A stretch of 64,000 nucleotides of DNA from Macrosoma leucophasiata (Eukaryota > Arthropoda > Insecta > Lepidoptera > Hedylidae), in the NCBI GenBank assembly GCA_036365455.1, contig JAWQUS010000008.1:19265501-19329500 (forward strand), read 5' to 3'. Below are positions 41,581-51,516 of the stretch, piece after piece. Numbering within the stretch: the stretch's first letter is position 1; each line of letters starts with the position of its first letter. The notes below the pieces were generated by a model. That model was not told where the DNA came from. It ran no database searches and saw only the letters and a list, made by a program, of their open reading frames with translations. Position numbers and translations under genes: made by a program.

Positions 41581-42006
41581 AAAGCTCTAAAGCTCTACTA
41601 CCACTTGTAATGTACTCGTATCTACACAAGTGTATTTCAACGTAGAGACAACTAGATGTGAAGCAACACAAAGAACACACTTGAAGAGTGCATCTGACTA
41701 GGAATAGTTAGCCAAGCTATCTTCAGCTTTATTCCCATGAGAGAAGAATCTCGACTGTTTCACATTGCAGTGCTTAAACTATGCAAGCGCTTGTAGTCGC
41801 CTCCATTCGATGTGCAACGCAACAAGTTAAAACAAGAACGTTTGAAGAGTCCAGTTTCTTCAAAGGGAATTATATTGTGTGTATGAGCCAGTTAATCACG
41901 AATTTCTGGATAGCTTAATTTTATTCATTTTGTTATAGAATAAAATAATTTATTGCAGGCAACTAGGGTCCATATCATACTTCATACTACAAAACTATAA
42001 ACATAT
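41581..42006. other. Unassigned DNA
   Basis: Starts with a short tandem AAAGCTCTAAAGCTCTACTA; no gene seen. Confidence 0.35.
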
Positions 42007-42133
42007 ACTGGTGGTCACTCCAGTGACAATATACTTGCCGCTAAATGGTAGTAGGTTCAGCACTATCATGTTCCGATCAGTAGGTAATGTACGGCCCTGT
42101 AATTTCCGGCACAGAGGCATAACACCTTAAGCA
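42007..42133 (+). repeat. SINE-A, internally deleted and 3'-truncated
   Basis: ACTGGTGGTCACTCCAGTGAC jumps straight to AATATACTTGCCGCTAAATGG, losing about 40 bases, and stops after GCATAACACCTTAAGCAG. Confidence 0.65.
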
Positions 42134-42239
42134 GTAACAGTTTGAGTTTGAGTTATTAACAATTTACTAATTTTGTTAATTATGACATCACCTCATTCAA
42201 GTATCAGGTTACATAACCATGTGCGGTGTGCCGAAGTAT

Positions 42240-42507
42240 GTTTTTTTAATGTTTCGAAGTGGCAAACAAACGTACAGTTCACATTCATGGTAAGTAAAAC
42301 CTATATACATCTACATGAAACCAGAGATTTCAGTGTAGATGCGTTGCCACTACGGAGGCCTAAGCTATATGCCTTTGTGCCGGAAATTTCATTACCACCT
42401 GACTGGAACACGGTAGTGCTGAACATTATCATTTAGCGGAAAGTAGATTAGGTAATGCGGTAGTGCCTACGCCCGCGAGCTAAGTCTCTGAAGCTTTACC
42501 ACCAGGA
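42240..42507 (-). mobile_element. SINE-A, diverged, reverse
   Basis: CGAAGTGGCAAACAAACGTAC, GATGCGTTGCCACTACGGAGG, GAACACGGTAGTGCTGAACA, TACGCCCGCGAGC and CTTTACCACCAGG are in order with many substitutions. An older copy. Confidence 0.7.
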
Positions 42508-42559
42508 ATGTTAACTACTGTCTGTGTTATTATTGAACGTATTGAATTAAGAAAACATT

Positions 42560-42825
42560 ATTTAGTTCTGGGTTCGCTTCCCGGGCCGGGAGATTTCAGA
42601 GATAACGGTTTAAAATCCTTTTATCTCTGGTTCTATTGGGATTCTTACATTTTCTGGAAGTTTCCCTGTACCTCGGAGTTTGGTAATGTGCCCGGAGATG
42701 GCAACAGGCTCGCCACCTATTAACTGGGCCGAAAATGTAACCGTCTAATCGTGGGTGTTTGCATGTATGCATGCATTTACCTCTGCCCACCCCTTCGGGG
42801 ATTACAGGCGTGAAGTTACGTCATA
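42560..42825 (+). mobile_element. SINE-T, forward copy
   Basis: TTCTGGGTTCGCTTCCCGGGC (box B-like) at 42567, then AAATCCTTTTATCTCTGG, TTTTCTGGAAGTTTCCCTG, CAACAGGCTCGCCACC, GCATGTATGCATGCATTTACC, CCACCCCTTCGGGGATTACAG and GCGTGAAGTTACGTCA. It lacks box A, so it is 5'-trimmed. Confidence 0.6.
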
Positions 42826-43145
42826 TTTAGTTCGAGAAATTGAAAATTGCTTGGTAATCTGGAGCTAGATTTGGTCAGTTCAATCAAAGGCTTGTATAGT
42901 TCCCACAGGATTCAATTTATTCGTGAAATACTACTTCCTAGTACCAGTTATCTATTGGTTTGAACTTCATCCGTTGAATAAAAGTTAGGAGCATATGTTT
43001 CGGGATACTATTTGAAAGCTGCAAAGGCAGATCTGATCACACGAATTACGTTTGCGATAAGCTTTGCCACTGAAAGGCATTTTAACGTGAATATCTTATC
43101 GGGATTTAACTGCGCGTAGTTTCTATCGTCGAATTATTAGCATAA

Positions 43146-45269
43146 TATTTATTTATTTATTTCTTGTCGTACACCAAACAGAAACAATTTACATAAATAG
43201 ACGACAGTAAAACAGGTACAGTAGGCGGCCTTATCGCTCAGGTAGCGATTTCTGCCAGGCAACCTTGCAAAAAGGATCACAAATTTAGTAGTCGGTAGGG
43301 TGTACATACTTAATGTAACAACTGTGTAAGATACAATATACATATAATGTCATAAGTACATCAACAAGTTTCATGGAATGCAAAAAAAAAAAAAAAAACA
43401 CAATTGATGAATAACAGAAATAAAGGGAATGAGAGAGATAGGGATAGGAAAGATGGAAATTAAAAGTAGATACTAGAACTAAGAAAGTTAGAGACTAAGG
43501 TAAAAATGTTTAACTTGTTTCTTGAAGATAGCAATGGTTTGAGTTTTACGAATCTCGACAGGCAAATTATTCCAAAGTTGAACTGCTTTAACTGAAAAAA
43601 ATTTGTGATATAATAGAGAGGAGTGTAAAGGAGTACTAAGGGAAAGATTATTGGAAGAACGAAGTGAAAGGGAGTGATTATTATTAAGAAAGTTGAAGCG
43701 ATCCCTCAGGTATAGTGGAGTTGCAGGGTTAAATAGCACATTGTACAGAAGAGAAAGAATGTGTGTATCCCGGCGATGGTTAATTGGGAGCCACTTGAGC
43801 TTTTTACGAAATTCGGAGATATGATCATACTTACGTAAACCAAATATGAACCTTATGAAAATATTTTGGAGACGCTCAAGCTTATTAAATTGCTCCTGGG
43901 TCACATCAAGATAGCTTATGTCAGCATAATCCAGTATTGGAAAAAGAAGAGCATGAGCTAGCGCAATTTTGGTAGGAATTGGTAATAAGTTCCGTAACCT
44001 CCTCAAAGAACCTATTGTCGCAAAGACCCTCCTGCTTACCTCACAAATCTGAGGCCCCCATGAAAGATTACTATCTAATATGACACCCAAACTTTTAACA
44101 TTCTCTTTATACGGTAAATTTATTCCATCAAATGTAACGTGTGGCAAATTGACCCAATCTATTCTATTTAGAAGACGTCTACTTCCAATGATAATGACCT
44201 GAGTCTTTTCAGGATTAATTTTTAATCCGTTTGATCTACTCCAACTCGAGATACAAGCCAGATCATCATTAATGGTAGATATTGCATTGGGGAGATCATC
44301 CAAGCGAGCTTGTGAGTATATTTGGAGATCGTCTGCATAAAGATGGTAGAGAGAAGTAAGAGGAAGACTAATAGAGTTGATGAAAATTGCAAATAGGAGA
44401 GGAGACAGTACACCACCTTGAGGTACACCGGTTACAACATCACACCAAGTCGAAAAGTTGTCCTTAATCTGCACGCGATGCCGGCGACCAATTAAATAAT
44501 TCTGAAACCAGTTAATTGCCGCTGGAGATATGTTAAGGGAACGTAAAGTGGCAAGTAGTATATCAAAGTCAACAGAGTTAAAGGCATTACTGAAATCCAA
44601 TAATGATAACACTGTGAGCTGTTGCTTATCCATACCGAGCCGAATGTCATCAGTAATTTTGACTAAAGCGGTAGTCGTACTATGTCCTGGACGGAAACCG
44701 GATTGGAAGGGATTAAGTAAATCATGTTTGGAGAGAAAGGAGCTAAATTGTTGATATAAGAGACGTTCAAATACTTTAGCAAGGAATGGTAATATGGATA
44801 TAGGACGATAATTGGAATAACTACTGAGTTTAGGTTTCTTTGGTAAGGGAATTATATAAGCGTCTTTCCAAACAGAGGGAAATGAACCAGACGACAGGGA
44901 ATAATTAAAAATGGATGTGAGTACAGGAGCCAGGATATCAAGTATAGGAACGATCATGTTACGACTAACGCTGTCTCCGCCAACGGCATTCGAATCGATA
45001 GCCAGTACGTTCTTCTTAACATCACAGTCAGTAATTTCACTAAAGACAAATTCAGGAAAGCGAGGGGTAGGGATACTAGAAAGACGCGATAGGGTTTGAG
45101 ATTTAATTGCCCTATCAATGGAATCAGATGATGAAAAGTGCTGGTTCAGCAAATCTATATTAATATTAGCGGGATGAGAATCTCCTCGCGATTTCCCTAC
45201 CCCTAATGTTCTGAGGAATTTCCAAACCTTTTCAGGATCTTCGTTATGAACGGAGTTATAGATGTGGCG
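43146..45269 (-). mobile_element. 5'-truncated LINE (CR1/Jockey superfamily)
   Basis: In element sense it starts within the linker before the RT domain, encodes an intact RT frame (to 43488), and has a 340-bp 3' UTR. The UTR ends with the stem GGCAGAAATCGCT/AGCGATAAGGCCGCC and an (AAAT)n tail at 43146-43162. The endonuclease and any ORF1 are missing. The 5' edge abuts the tail of a SINE-5S. Confidence 0.85.
43488..45269 (-). CDS. LINE reverse transcriptase ORF, 5'-incomplete
   Basis: The open frame runs without a stop from the SINE junction to TAA at 43488-43490. There is no natural start: the frame enters as RHIYNSVHNEDPEKVWKFL, a linker between endonuclease and RT. Counting from a TTG at 45152 as residue 1, RT motifs are: NYRPISILP (114-122), the palm aspartate in LLDFSNAF (D186), GVPQGGVLSP (242-251), YADD (272-275), LKINPEKT (310-317). 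The end VKAVQLWNNLPVEIR is the usual C-terminal block of CR1/Jockey-type LINEs. The product would copy LINE RNA at a nicked target, but without the endonuclease this copy cannot act alone. All catalytic residues are intact, which suggests a young insertion. Confidence 0.85.
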   Translation of the reverse strand, partial: RHIYNSVHNEDPEKVWKFLRTLGVGKSRGDSHPANINIDLLNQHFSSSDSIDRAIKSQTLSRLSSIPTPRFPEFVFSEITDCDVKKNVLAIDSNAVGGDSVSRNMIVPILDILAPVLTSIFNYSLSSGSFPSVWKDAYIIPLPKKPKLSSYSNYRPISILPFLAKVFERLLYQQFSSFLSKHDLLNPFQSGFRPGHSTTTALVKITDDIRLGMDKQQLTVLSLLDFSNAFNSVDFDILLATLRSLNISPAAINWFQNYLIGRRHRVQIKDNFSTWCDVVTGVPQGGVLSPLLFAIFINSISLPLTSLYHLYADDLQIYSQARLDDLPNAISTINDDLACISSWSRSNGLKINPEKTQVIIIGSRRLLNRIDWVNLPHVTFDGINLPYKENVKSLGVILDSNLSWGPQICEVSRRVFATIGSLRRLRNLLPIPTKIALAHALLFPILDYADISYLDVTQEQFNKLERLQNIFIRFIFGLRKYDHISEFRKKLKWLPINHRRDTHILSLLYNVLFNPATPLYLRDRFNFLNNNHSLSLRSSNNLSLSTPLHSSLLYHKFFSVKAVQLWNNLPVEIRKTQTIAIFKKQVKHFYLSL

Positions 45270-45610
45270 TGATAATAGTAACCGTCCTATTGCTGGGCAC
45301 GTGTCTCTCCCCTTTTTGGGGAGGCCTGGAGCTTATTCCACGACGCTGCTCCAATGTGGGTTGGTGGAGATACGTGTAAGTGGCCAACCCGCTATCGGAT
45401 GTTTTTAAACCGCACAGAAGGTCACCGACAAGGTTTACCGACTGCTATCTATCGAAAGCAACCGAGACCGACGGCGTAACGTGCCCTCCGAAGCACGGAA
45501 ACGCGCATTTTAATTTGCCACTAGCGGTCACCCATCATACCCTGACGCGCCCGTACCGCACAACCGAGTAGATCGCTGGCCATCTACACCAGCCGCGGGA
45601 CTATGCGCGA
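45270..45610 (-). mobile_element. SINE-5S, full length, reverse
   Basis: From GATAATAGTAACCGTCCTATT (decayed tail) and GCTGGGCACGTGTCTCTCCCC through ACCGACGGCGTAACGTGCCC, GCCACTAGCGGTCACCCATC to GTAGATCGCTGGCCATCTAC. The 5S-like block reads in reverse at 45526-45575. It is placed at the 5' edge of the truncated LINE. Confidence 0.75.
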
Positions 45611-45863
45611 ATAATTATTAATTGACCTGTATTTCTTTGAAAAAAGCGGTCGTACCAAGACCTTTTATTGTCAAACTAAACTGAATCGCTATTTGTTTTG
45701 TCTCGTTTATGCATTCGCAAGACCAATGAAACAAAATTTTGGCATTGCCTAAATTGAATCACAATGAGACGTCATGATCCGGGCCCTGTGTATAATAGAA
45801 TTAGCTACACACATCAGTCAAAGATGGTTCTAGTTATCGTACTACATCGGGTCTAACAATACT
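45611..45863. other. Unassigned spacer
   Basis: No landmark seen. Confidence 0.35.
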
Positions 45864-45974
45864 AACCTGACAGAAATAACGTAATTTATACCAACATAAC
45901 AACACAAATTTTATTCTTTCCTATTATTTGTGGTGTTATGTTGGCAGTATGAATTATGTTAATTCTATCAGGTT
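45864..45974. mobile_element. Foldback MITE (AACCTGACAG ends)
   Basis: AACCTGACAGAAATAACG and its partner TTAATTCTATCAGGTT pair imperfectly. The arms continue through TTTATACCAACATAACAACA / GGTGTTATGTTGGCAGTATG, so nearly all 111 bp can fold back. Non-coding. Confidence 0.7.
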
Positions 45975-46369
45975 GATTTGGGTCTGAGCTGAGCCTGACT
46001 GTCAGGTGCCTACACAGGCGCGCCCTGACCTGACGGTCAGGCTGCAAGAAAACGAAAGCTGAAACGCAACTGAAATGTCGAGTTCATTAATAAATTATTT
46101 TAGTTTGAACATACACTAGATAATTTCGCAAAAATAGATTTATTTTAAAAAGAACATAACTCCAATGAAAAGACAAACAATTTAAAATCTTAAAACTAAT
46201 TTCTCTTGAATAGGAAATTCGGTAAAATGAGCACGGTTCTATATAAAATTCGGGGTATAGACTGCGTCCATTTAGCTATTCATAATTAAACGTGGTTCGG
46301 TTGATTGAGTCCGCAGAATTGTTTTGGCTATTCTGGTCAGTATGCATTGAGCGTGAGCGCACTATCTAC
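45975..46369. other. Unassigned, with a short inverted repeat
   Basis: AGCCTGACTGTCAGG (45991) and CCTGACGGTCAGGCT (46029) form a small imperfect cruciform. Nothing else is seen. Confidence 0.35.
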
Positions 46370-46914
46370 TTAACGGTGTGATATTTTATTTATATTAAAA
46401 TGGCTATTCAAATATTCATGTCCAAAGTTAGCCGCTTGCTGAGATTTTGAGGGAAATATGTCTATGTTTGGTATAGTCCAAATCAAATAAAATTCGTGTG
46501 TTTTAATTCAATATGGTGATAAGTAAGATTTATAAATTGAATGCGTACGGGTTTTTACTTTAGAATGACATATTATTATTATATTGTTGTGTCTATTTAA
46601 TTTCAAAAATGAAAGAAAAAAAGAGGAGGTTTTCAATTCAACGAGCATATTATGACATTGTAAATACCTGAATTTATTATAATCTTTGGTTTTAGCGGTA
46701 TCTAAGGATATTCTTATTTATAAGAAGTCCAATATTAAATAATATTTAAGATTGCATATGATATCTCTCAATTATACGGAACCCTGTGCGAATCCGACCA
46801 TTGACCTATATGTACTTTATTGACCTAATTGAACCCGACTCATATTTTTGATCAGTTTATTTTTACACATCCATAAATAAACTGGTTAAATGTGATCATC
46901 ATATAGTAATATAT

Positions 46915-46966
46915 ACTGCTTAAGGTTTTGATCAAAATAGTAATTTTGATCAAAACCTTAAGCAGT
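46915..46966. repeat. Perfect 23-bp-arm palindrome
   Basis: ACTGCTTAAGGTTTTGATCA plus AAA, loop TAGTAA, then the exact reverse complement. It stands alone in the block, with no recognised family. Confidence 0.9.
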
Positions 46967-47148
46967 GTCGAATCTTATTACTTACAAATATCAACACTAA
47001 ATTAAGACCAACTTAAAAAAATACAATTAAACAATCCTATAAATAGTTACACCATAAGATACATATTATCATAATAATTCATAGTCCAAAGCAAATAAGA
47101 TTCATGTCTTTTAATTAATGCAATATGGTGTTAAAATTTATTTACAAA

Positions 47149-47215
47149 CTAGCTGTGCCCGCGACTTCGTCCACGTGAGAAAAATATGATGTGAGTGATT
47201 ATTATGGGACACACA
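47149..47215 (-). repeat. Helitron 3' end fragment, reverse
   Basis: CTAGCTGTGCCCGCGACTTC, GTCCACGTGAGAAAAATATG: the reverse of the CTAG terminus seen at 5646 and 27853. Confidence 0.6.
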
Positions 47216-47224
47216 CATTATTAG

Positions 47225-47517
47225 TATAGATGTATAGATTTGTTATGGAAGGTAATATTAAACAAAAATTCTGTAAAAGTTTTAAGCGTCTACATGCTAC
47301 CGTTATTATAGAGCAAAAAATATCAAAAAACCCTTATACCTTTATTGTATGCCCTTGGACCTCTTAACATGTCATTTTCATTTTCTTATTTTTATTAATC
47401 AATTTTGTCGTTATAGCGGTAACAGAAATATATAATTTCTGAAAATGTTACCTAGCTTTCTAGCTATCACTATTTATGAGATACAGCCTGGTCACAGTAT
47501 AGATACTGTGGCCTGGT

Positions 47518-47548
<31 letters not shown>

Positions 47549-48060
47549 AGACAGCGGAGGATTAGTAATCCGTAGGGTCTGTTTATACCTTTTAGGTACG
47601 AAACCCCCTATAAGATAGAACTAAGATACAGAATTGCTTAAAAATATTCGATATGGTTCTTTAAATTGATATAACTTTTTTATTTCGGAACCGATTCACA
47701 TTAAACAAACATTAAATGTTAAGTGAAACTTACCACAATATATTAGTGAAACCTCAAATCGAATAAGCCGTTTCTGAAATTAGCGTGCACAAACACACAG
47801 ACAAACAGACATTTTTCCGGGATAAAAAGTACCCAGTGTTGTGCGCCAAAGGTTAAAGTATAATCATACCAAGTTTCATTGTAATCGGACCGGTAGTTTT
47901 TATGTGATGCTTGAACAAACAGACAGACAGACAGACAAAAATTTTTCTAATCACATATTTGTGTTCATTATCGATCTAGTAACATCTCCTGGTATTTATT
48001 TTTTCAATATTTTTAATGTACAGAATTTACACTTCTACAGTTTTATTATAAGTATAGATT
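47225..48060 (+). repeat. Second copy of the 28840-29710 block
   Basis: Same order of landmarks as 28.84-29.71 kb: TTATGGAAGGTAATATTAAA, GTTATAGCGGTAACAG, GATACAGCCTGGT, the GACAGACGGACG tract (47520-47555), ACAAACATTAAATGTTAAG, GTACCCAGTGTTGTGCGCC, TCATTGTAATCGGACC, TTTAATGTACAGAATTTACA. The GGTTCCGTA left end is missing here. Confidence 0.65.
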
Positions 48061-48559
48061 GGATGCATAATGTGTCTTTACTTTTGAATGACATATTAAT
48101 GTCTGTATAGTTTTTTCACGGACGAAAAACAAAAGGCAGTTATTAATTTGACGAGCATATATTATGCTATTGTTAAAGCCTGCATATTGGTTAATATTCG
48201 GTTGTAGCGGTAGGTATATTTAAAGATATTAATAGATAATATTAATATTAAGTATAAAATAATTAAGGGATGGTTAAGATTGGACAGGCAATCTCATAAT
48301 TAAACGAAACCCTGTGTAAACTTTGTGATATTTTATTAATATTATAATGGCTATTCAAATATTCATGTACAAAGCGGCTTACTCAGATTTCCGGGTATAC
48401 AATCTGTTTGGTATAATCCAAATCAAATTATATTTATGTATTTTATGTAACATCATGTAAAGTTGAATTTAGAAACGCGATGTAAGATAGTATAGTTTAG
48501 TGTTCGTATTTTGTTGTTTTTTTTCGTTTTCTAACTTTTACCATTTCTACAAGGAAGTG

Positions 48560-48842
48560 AAAGAGCCTCAGTGACGGATTTTGTGGGCGTAGGCACCACC
48601 GCATTGCCTTATGTACTAGCCGCTAAATGGTAGTGTTCAGCACTAGTATATTCTCGGTCAGGTGGTCATTAACGGCTCTGTAATTTCCGATACAGAGCCA
48701 TAACAACCACAAACTCAGAAGTGGTAACGCATCTATATTGAAATCTCTGGTTTCATATAGATGTAGATATGATTGGCTACGGTATAACTTACCATCAATG
48801 TCAATTGTAGATATGCTTATTTGCCACTTTATGACATAAAAC
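48560..48842 (+). mobile_element. SINE-A, diverged, nearly full
   Basis: CCTCAGTGACGGATTTTGTGG, GCGTAGGCACCACCGCATTG, CGCTAAATGGTAGTGTTCAGC, TGTAATTTCCGATACAGAGCC, to TGCCACTTTATGACATAAAA. The 5' hairpin is broken. Confidence 0.7.
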
Positions 48843-48844
48843 AT

Positions 48845-49369
48845 AACTGTTAAGTTATGTTTTCGAGTCCCATTTAAAAAACCGTGTAAAAAAAAGTGGA
48901 AAATTGAGTCCTATCCGCTACTACCTGTATAGATTTCTTGGAGGTTTCCTTTACACTGTAGTAAAAGAACTATTTTTATTTTAGATTTTCTAACGTCAGA
49001 GATAAATGAGGAAAAGTTGAATTTCATTTTCATCTATTTTACTAAAACTACATAAAAAAAAGATAGGGTCGTATAATATACGTATACACATACAAACACG
49101 GATGACACAGGAAAACCCGATTTTAGATTTAACTGGTTCATCTCGGCAACTGTTATAACTTCTATTTACACTTCGCTGGGTTGATATTGCCTACATGTTA
49201 TTTCTAAAATGGACGGCTCTACGGTGGAAAATGATCGACACAAAGGTCTTTTTTTCACATCCAAATATGTCAAAGCAAATGGACTTGCGAAATAACAGTT
49301 GTTATGTTGAAATTCTAGGATCGGGACGTGACGACCCCACCGCCCACTAGCGGAAGATTTTTTTTTTTA
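48845..49369. other. Unassigned DNA
   Basis: No gene or repeat landmark is seen. Confidence 0.4.
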
Positions 49370-49482
49370 CTGGAAGAGAATTGTTCCCCTAGTCCATTCA
49401 GTCAACCGAACAATGGCAGTCAAACCATTCCAACGGGGCGGTAGTATAGATAACAAAATGGGATGGGCAGCAGCGTCCCGCG
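49370..49482 (-). repeat. Repeat family C fragment
   Basis: ACTGGAAGAGAATTGTTCCCC, CAGTCAACCGAACAATGGCAG, CCATTCCAACGGGGCGGTAG, GGGATGGGCAGCAGCGTCCC: a clean piece of the family in reverse, joined directly to a SINE-A fragment. Confidence 0.6.
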
Positions 49483-49485
49483 ATT

Positions 49486-49563
49486 TAGCGGCAGATAAAT
49501 TAGGTTGTGCGGTGGTGCCTACGTCCTCGAGCGCCTGAAGAACACAGGAACTCTATCACCAGT
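49486..49563 (-). repeat. SINE-A 5' fragment
   Basis: TTAGCGGCAGATAAATTAGG, GTGCGGTGGTGCCTACGTCC, GGAACTCTATCACCAGTG. The altered 5' hairpin region (TCGAG..CTGAAGAACACAGGAAC) is shared with the copy at 53.3 kb, marking the two as duplicates. Confidence 0.6.
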
Positions 49564-49613
49564 GAATGGTTAACAAAGTTAACATTATTAATAATAATAA
49601 TAATGTTAACTTT

Positions 49614-49727
49614 GAGGCACATCTCAAGAGGCTCTCGCTAGGTGGATGGATCAAGGGTCTGATACAGAAAGCAGTACTCCTCGGCACGGCACGTATAGTG
49701 AGGAGGTTCCTGTCTCTGTGTCCCTAA
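49614..49727 (+). pseudogene. RLE LINE ORF end, 37 codons
   Basis: The frame reads EAHLKRLSLGGWIKGLIQ, KAVLLGTARIVRRFLSLCP and TAA. The 4.7-kb copy has the same HLKRL..W..GL and KAVLLGT..IVRRFLSL with stops between. A 5'-truncated insertion that keeps only the last codons and the 3' UTR (to 49870). TAA-type repeats lie on both sides (49585-49604, 49861-49881), which fits Dong-like elements that target TAA repeats. Confidence 0.7.
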
Positions 49728-49877
49728 CCACCGGCAGCTTGGACCCTGCTCTCGCTGCCGGCGGCACACTATTTTTTAAATTTTTATATATATATTTGTT
49801 GTTTTTTTTTATACATATATATGTAAAAAATTATTTAATAAGTTGTATCAATAAATAAGTGGAATAATAATAATAAT

Positions 49878-50105
49878 AATGGCAACCCATTATACGTCCC
49901 ACTGCTGGGCACGAGTCTCTCCCCTTTTTTGGGGGGAGGCCTGGAGCTTACTCCACCACGCTGCTCCAATGCGGATTGCGGACGAAACGCGCACTTAATT
50001 TGCCACTAGCGGTCACCCATCACACTACACGACCGCGCCCGTAGTGCTTAACCGAGTAGATCGCTTACTATCTAAACCAGCCGCCGGGCCATGCGCGCTT
50101 CTGAA
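49878..50105 (-). mobile_element. SINE-5S, internally deleted, reverse
   Basis: ATAATGGCAACCCATTATACG, CCCACTGCTGGGCACGAG, GGAGCTTACTCCACCACGC run to CAATGCGGATT. There it jumps to GCGGACGAAACGCGCACTT, losing about 150 bases, and continues GCCACTAGCGGTCACCCATC, CGAGTAGATCGCTTACTATC. It is the duplicate of 53414-53765. Confidence 0.75.
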
Positions 50106-50889
50106 CAATAAACATCGTTAACTATAAATATAGATGGATCTAAAATATTAATAATATTGACATATAAGTCCAAGAGGTCATCGAAATGAACTGAGCGAAG
50201 TTTTCCTGCAAGCTTAGTTGAAAGACGTGCCCGCAAGGTTAACCTTTCATTCATACCCCGGTGAACAGCATTTCAAAAAATATTATTATTATTTTTCCAC
50301 TTAAACGGTTAAGAAATATACCTAATAATATATGTACGTACTTCTAATAACTGTGAGAATATCGTTATACAGGATTTATTGAACTAAATACCAGATTAAA
50401 ACACTTTATAAAACAGCTCAAGATCGTATTTCAAGATCGGTTAGTTGGCACATGATAATGGAATTAGTATTATAATCGAGTTAGTAGTCTGTCGAGCACT
50501 TGTTTAGCCTCTGAAAGAATGCCTTAGGTTTAGAAATGGACTGCACAGGGCGATACAGGTCTATAATAATATGCAGAAACAGCACTAAAAGCTGTAGCTT
50601 ATGGTTATCTAACCTAACATAAAAATAATTCACCATTTGTGAAAAGCGTAGTTAAATTGGTTGTGAGGTGTAAATTAAAGAAAATCATATAAACATACTT
50701 AAGTCGTGTTTGGAAATGTACACAAAAATACATAAACGGAGACATGACTTCCAGGTTGAAGTCGCAGGCAAAACCTAGTAAATAAAAACTGTCTGAGGTG
50801 TCATATGTGGGACACCCGATGGGAACGAAGCTCCTGCTCAATTTCTAATGAAGCACTTTCACAATCCATTGTTTATTTTTAAAAATATT
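50106..50889. other. Right part of a duplicated block, then unassigned
   Basis: 50106-50265 (AACTATAAATATAGATGG, TTGACATATAAGTCCAAGAG, GTCATCGAAATGAACTGAGCG, CTTTCATTCATACCCCGGTG) matches 53775-53960. Beyond that no landmark is seen. Confidence 0.5.
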
Positions 50890-51391
50890 AAAAGCGGCCC
50901 GCCCCGGCTTTGCGCGGGTTCAATGTTACCTACTTAAAACCAAACGTCCAATTTTCTACATAAATTGTACTTAGTGATGAAATAATTTATTATGATAAGA
51001 ATCAATAGCCAGAGTAAAATAAACGCGAACAAATGTAGTCCAAATAAAAATTCAAGATTTTTAAATAAGAAAATGGTTTGTCGCGGACTTTTTTGTAGAT
51101 ATTTATAAGATCTACAATTAATTAGAACATTTTATGATTCTTGTCTTTTATAGTTTTGGCAGCGTACGCAAAATAAGTAACTTTTCTGGTAGATTTTTTA
51201 CACCTTGTGTCCGAAAAATCCAAATATATTACAGAACCATGTTTTTGAAAAAATAAAATATAGCCTATGTTACTCGCGAATAATGTAGCTTTCGAATGGT
51301 GAAAGAATTTTTAAAATCGATCTCGTAGTTTTTTATCCTATTCAATACAACCAAACAAACAAAGTTTTCCTCTTTATAATATTAGTATGGA
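50890..51391 (-). mobile_element. Helitron-like element, reverse
   Basis: In element sense it begins TCCATACTAATATTATAAAG and ends GCGCAAAGCCGGGGCGGGC followed by CGCTTT where CTAG is expected. Relative of 13172-13370 with a longer body. The terminal CTAG is mutated. Confidence 0.6.
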
Positions 51392-51474
51392 TAACTAAAA
51401 CTACATACACTTGACCACGACAAAACAATGTACGCATACACAGCAAATGCACGCGTCGCGTGGCTTGTCACTGT

Positions 51475-51475
<1 letters not shown>

Positions 51476-51511
<36 letters not shown>
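51476..51511. repeat. (GA)n microsatellite
   Basis: About 18 uninterrupted GA units. Confidence 0.95.

Positions 51512-51516
<5 letters not shown>

Larger units (their letters stand above)
46370..48440. repeat. Diverged duplicated block, permuted order
   Basis: 46380-46500 (GATATTTTATTTATATTAAA, ATGGCTATTCAAATATTCATG) matches 48328-48440. 46560-46790 (AATGACATATTATTATTATA, GACGAGCATATTATG-type, GGAACCCTGTG) matches 48078-48315. In the left copy the first block precedes the second; in the right copy the order is reversed. This is the pattern of a tandem unit read from two starting points. Confidence 0.5.

Noticed and set aside
49921..50100. Possible CRISPR or tandem array because of repeated blocks
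   Set aside because: The repeats are dispersed, of unequal length and on both strands; there are no regular spacers, and the DNA is eukaryotic.
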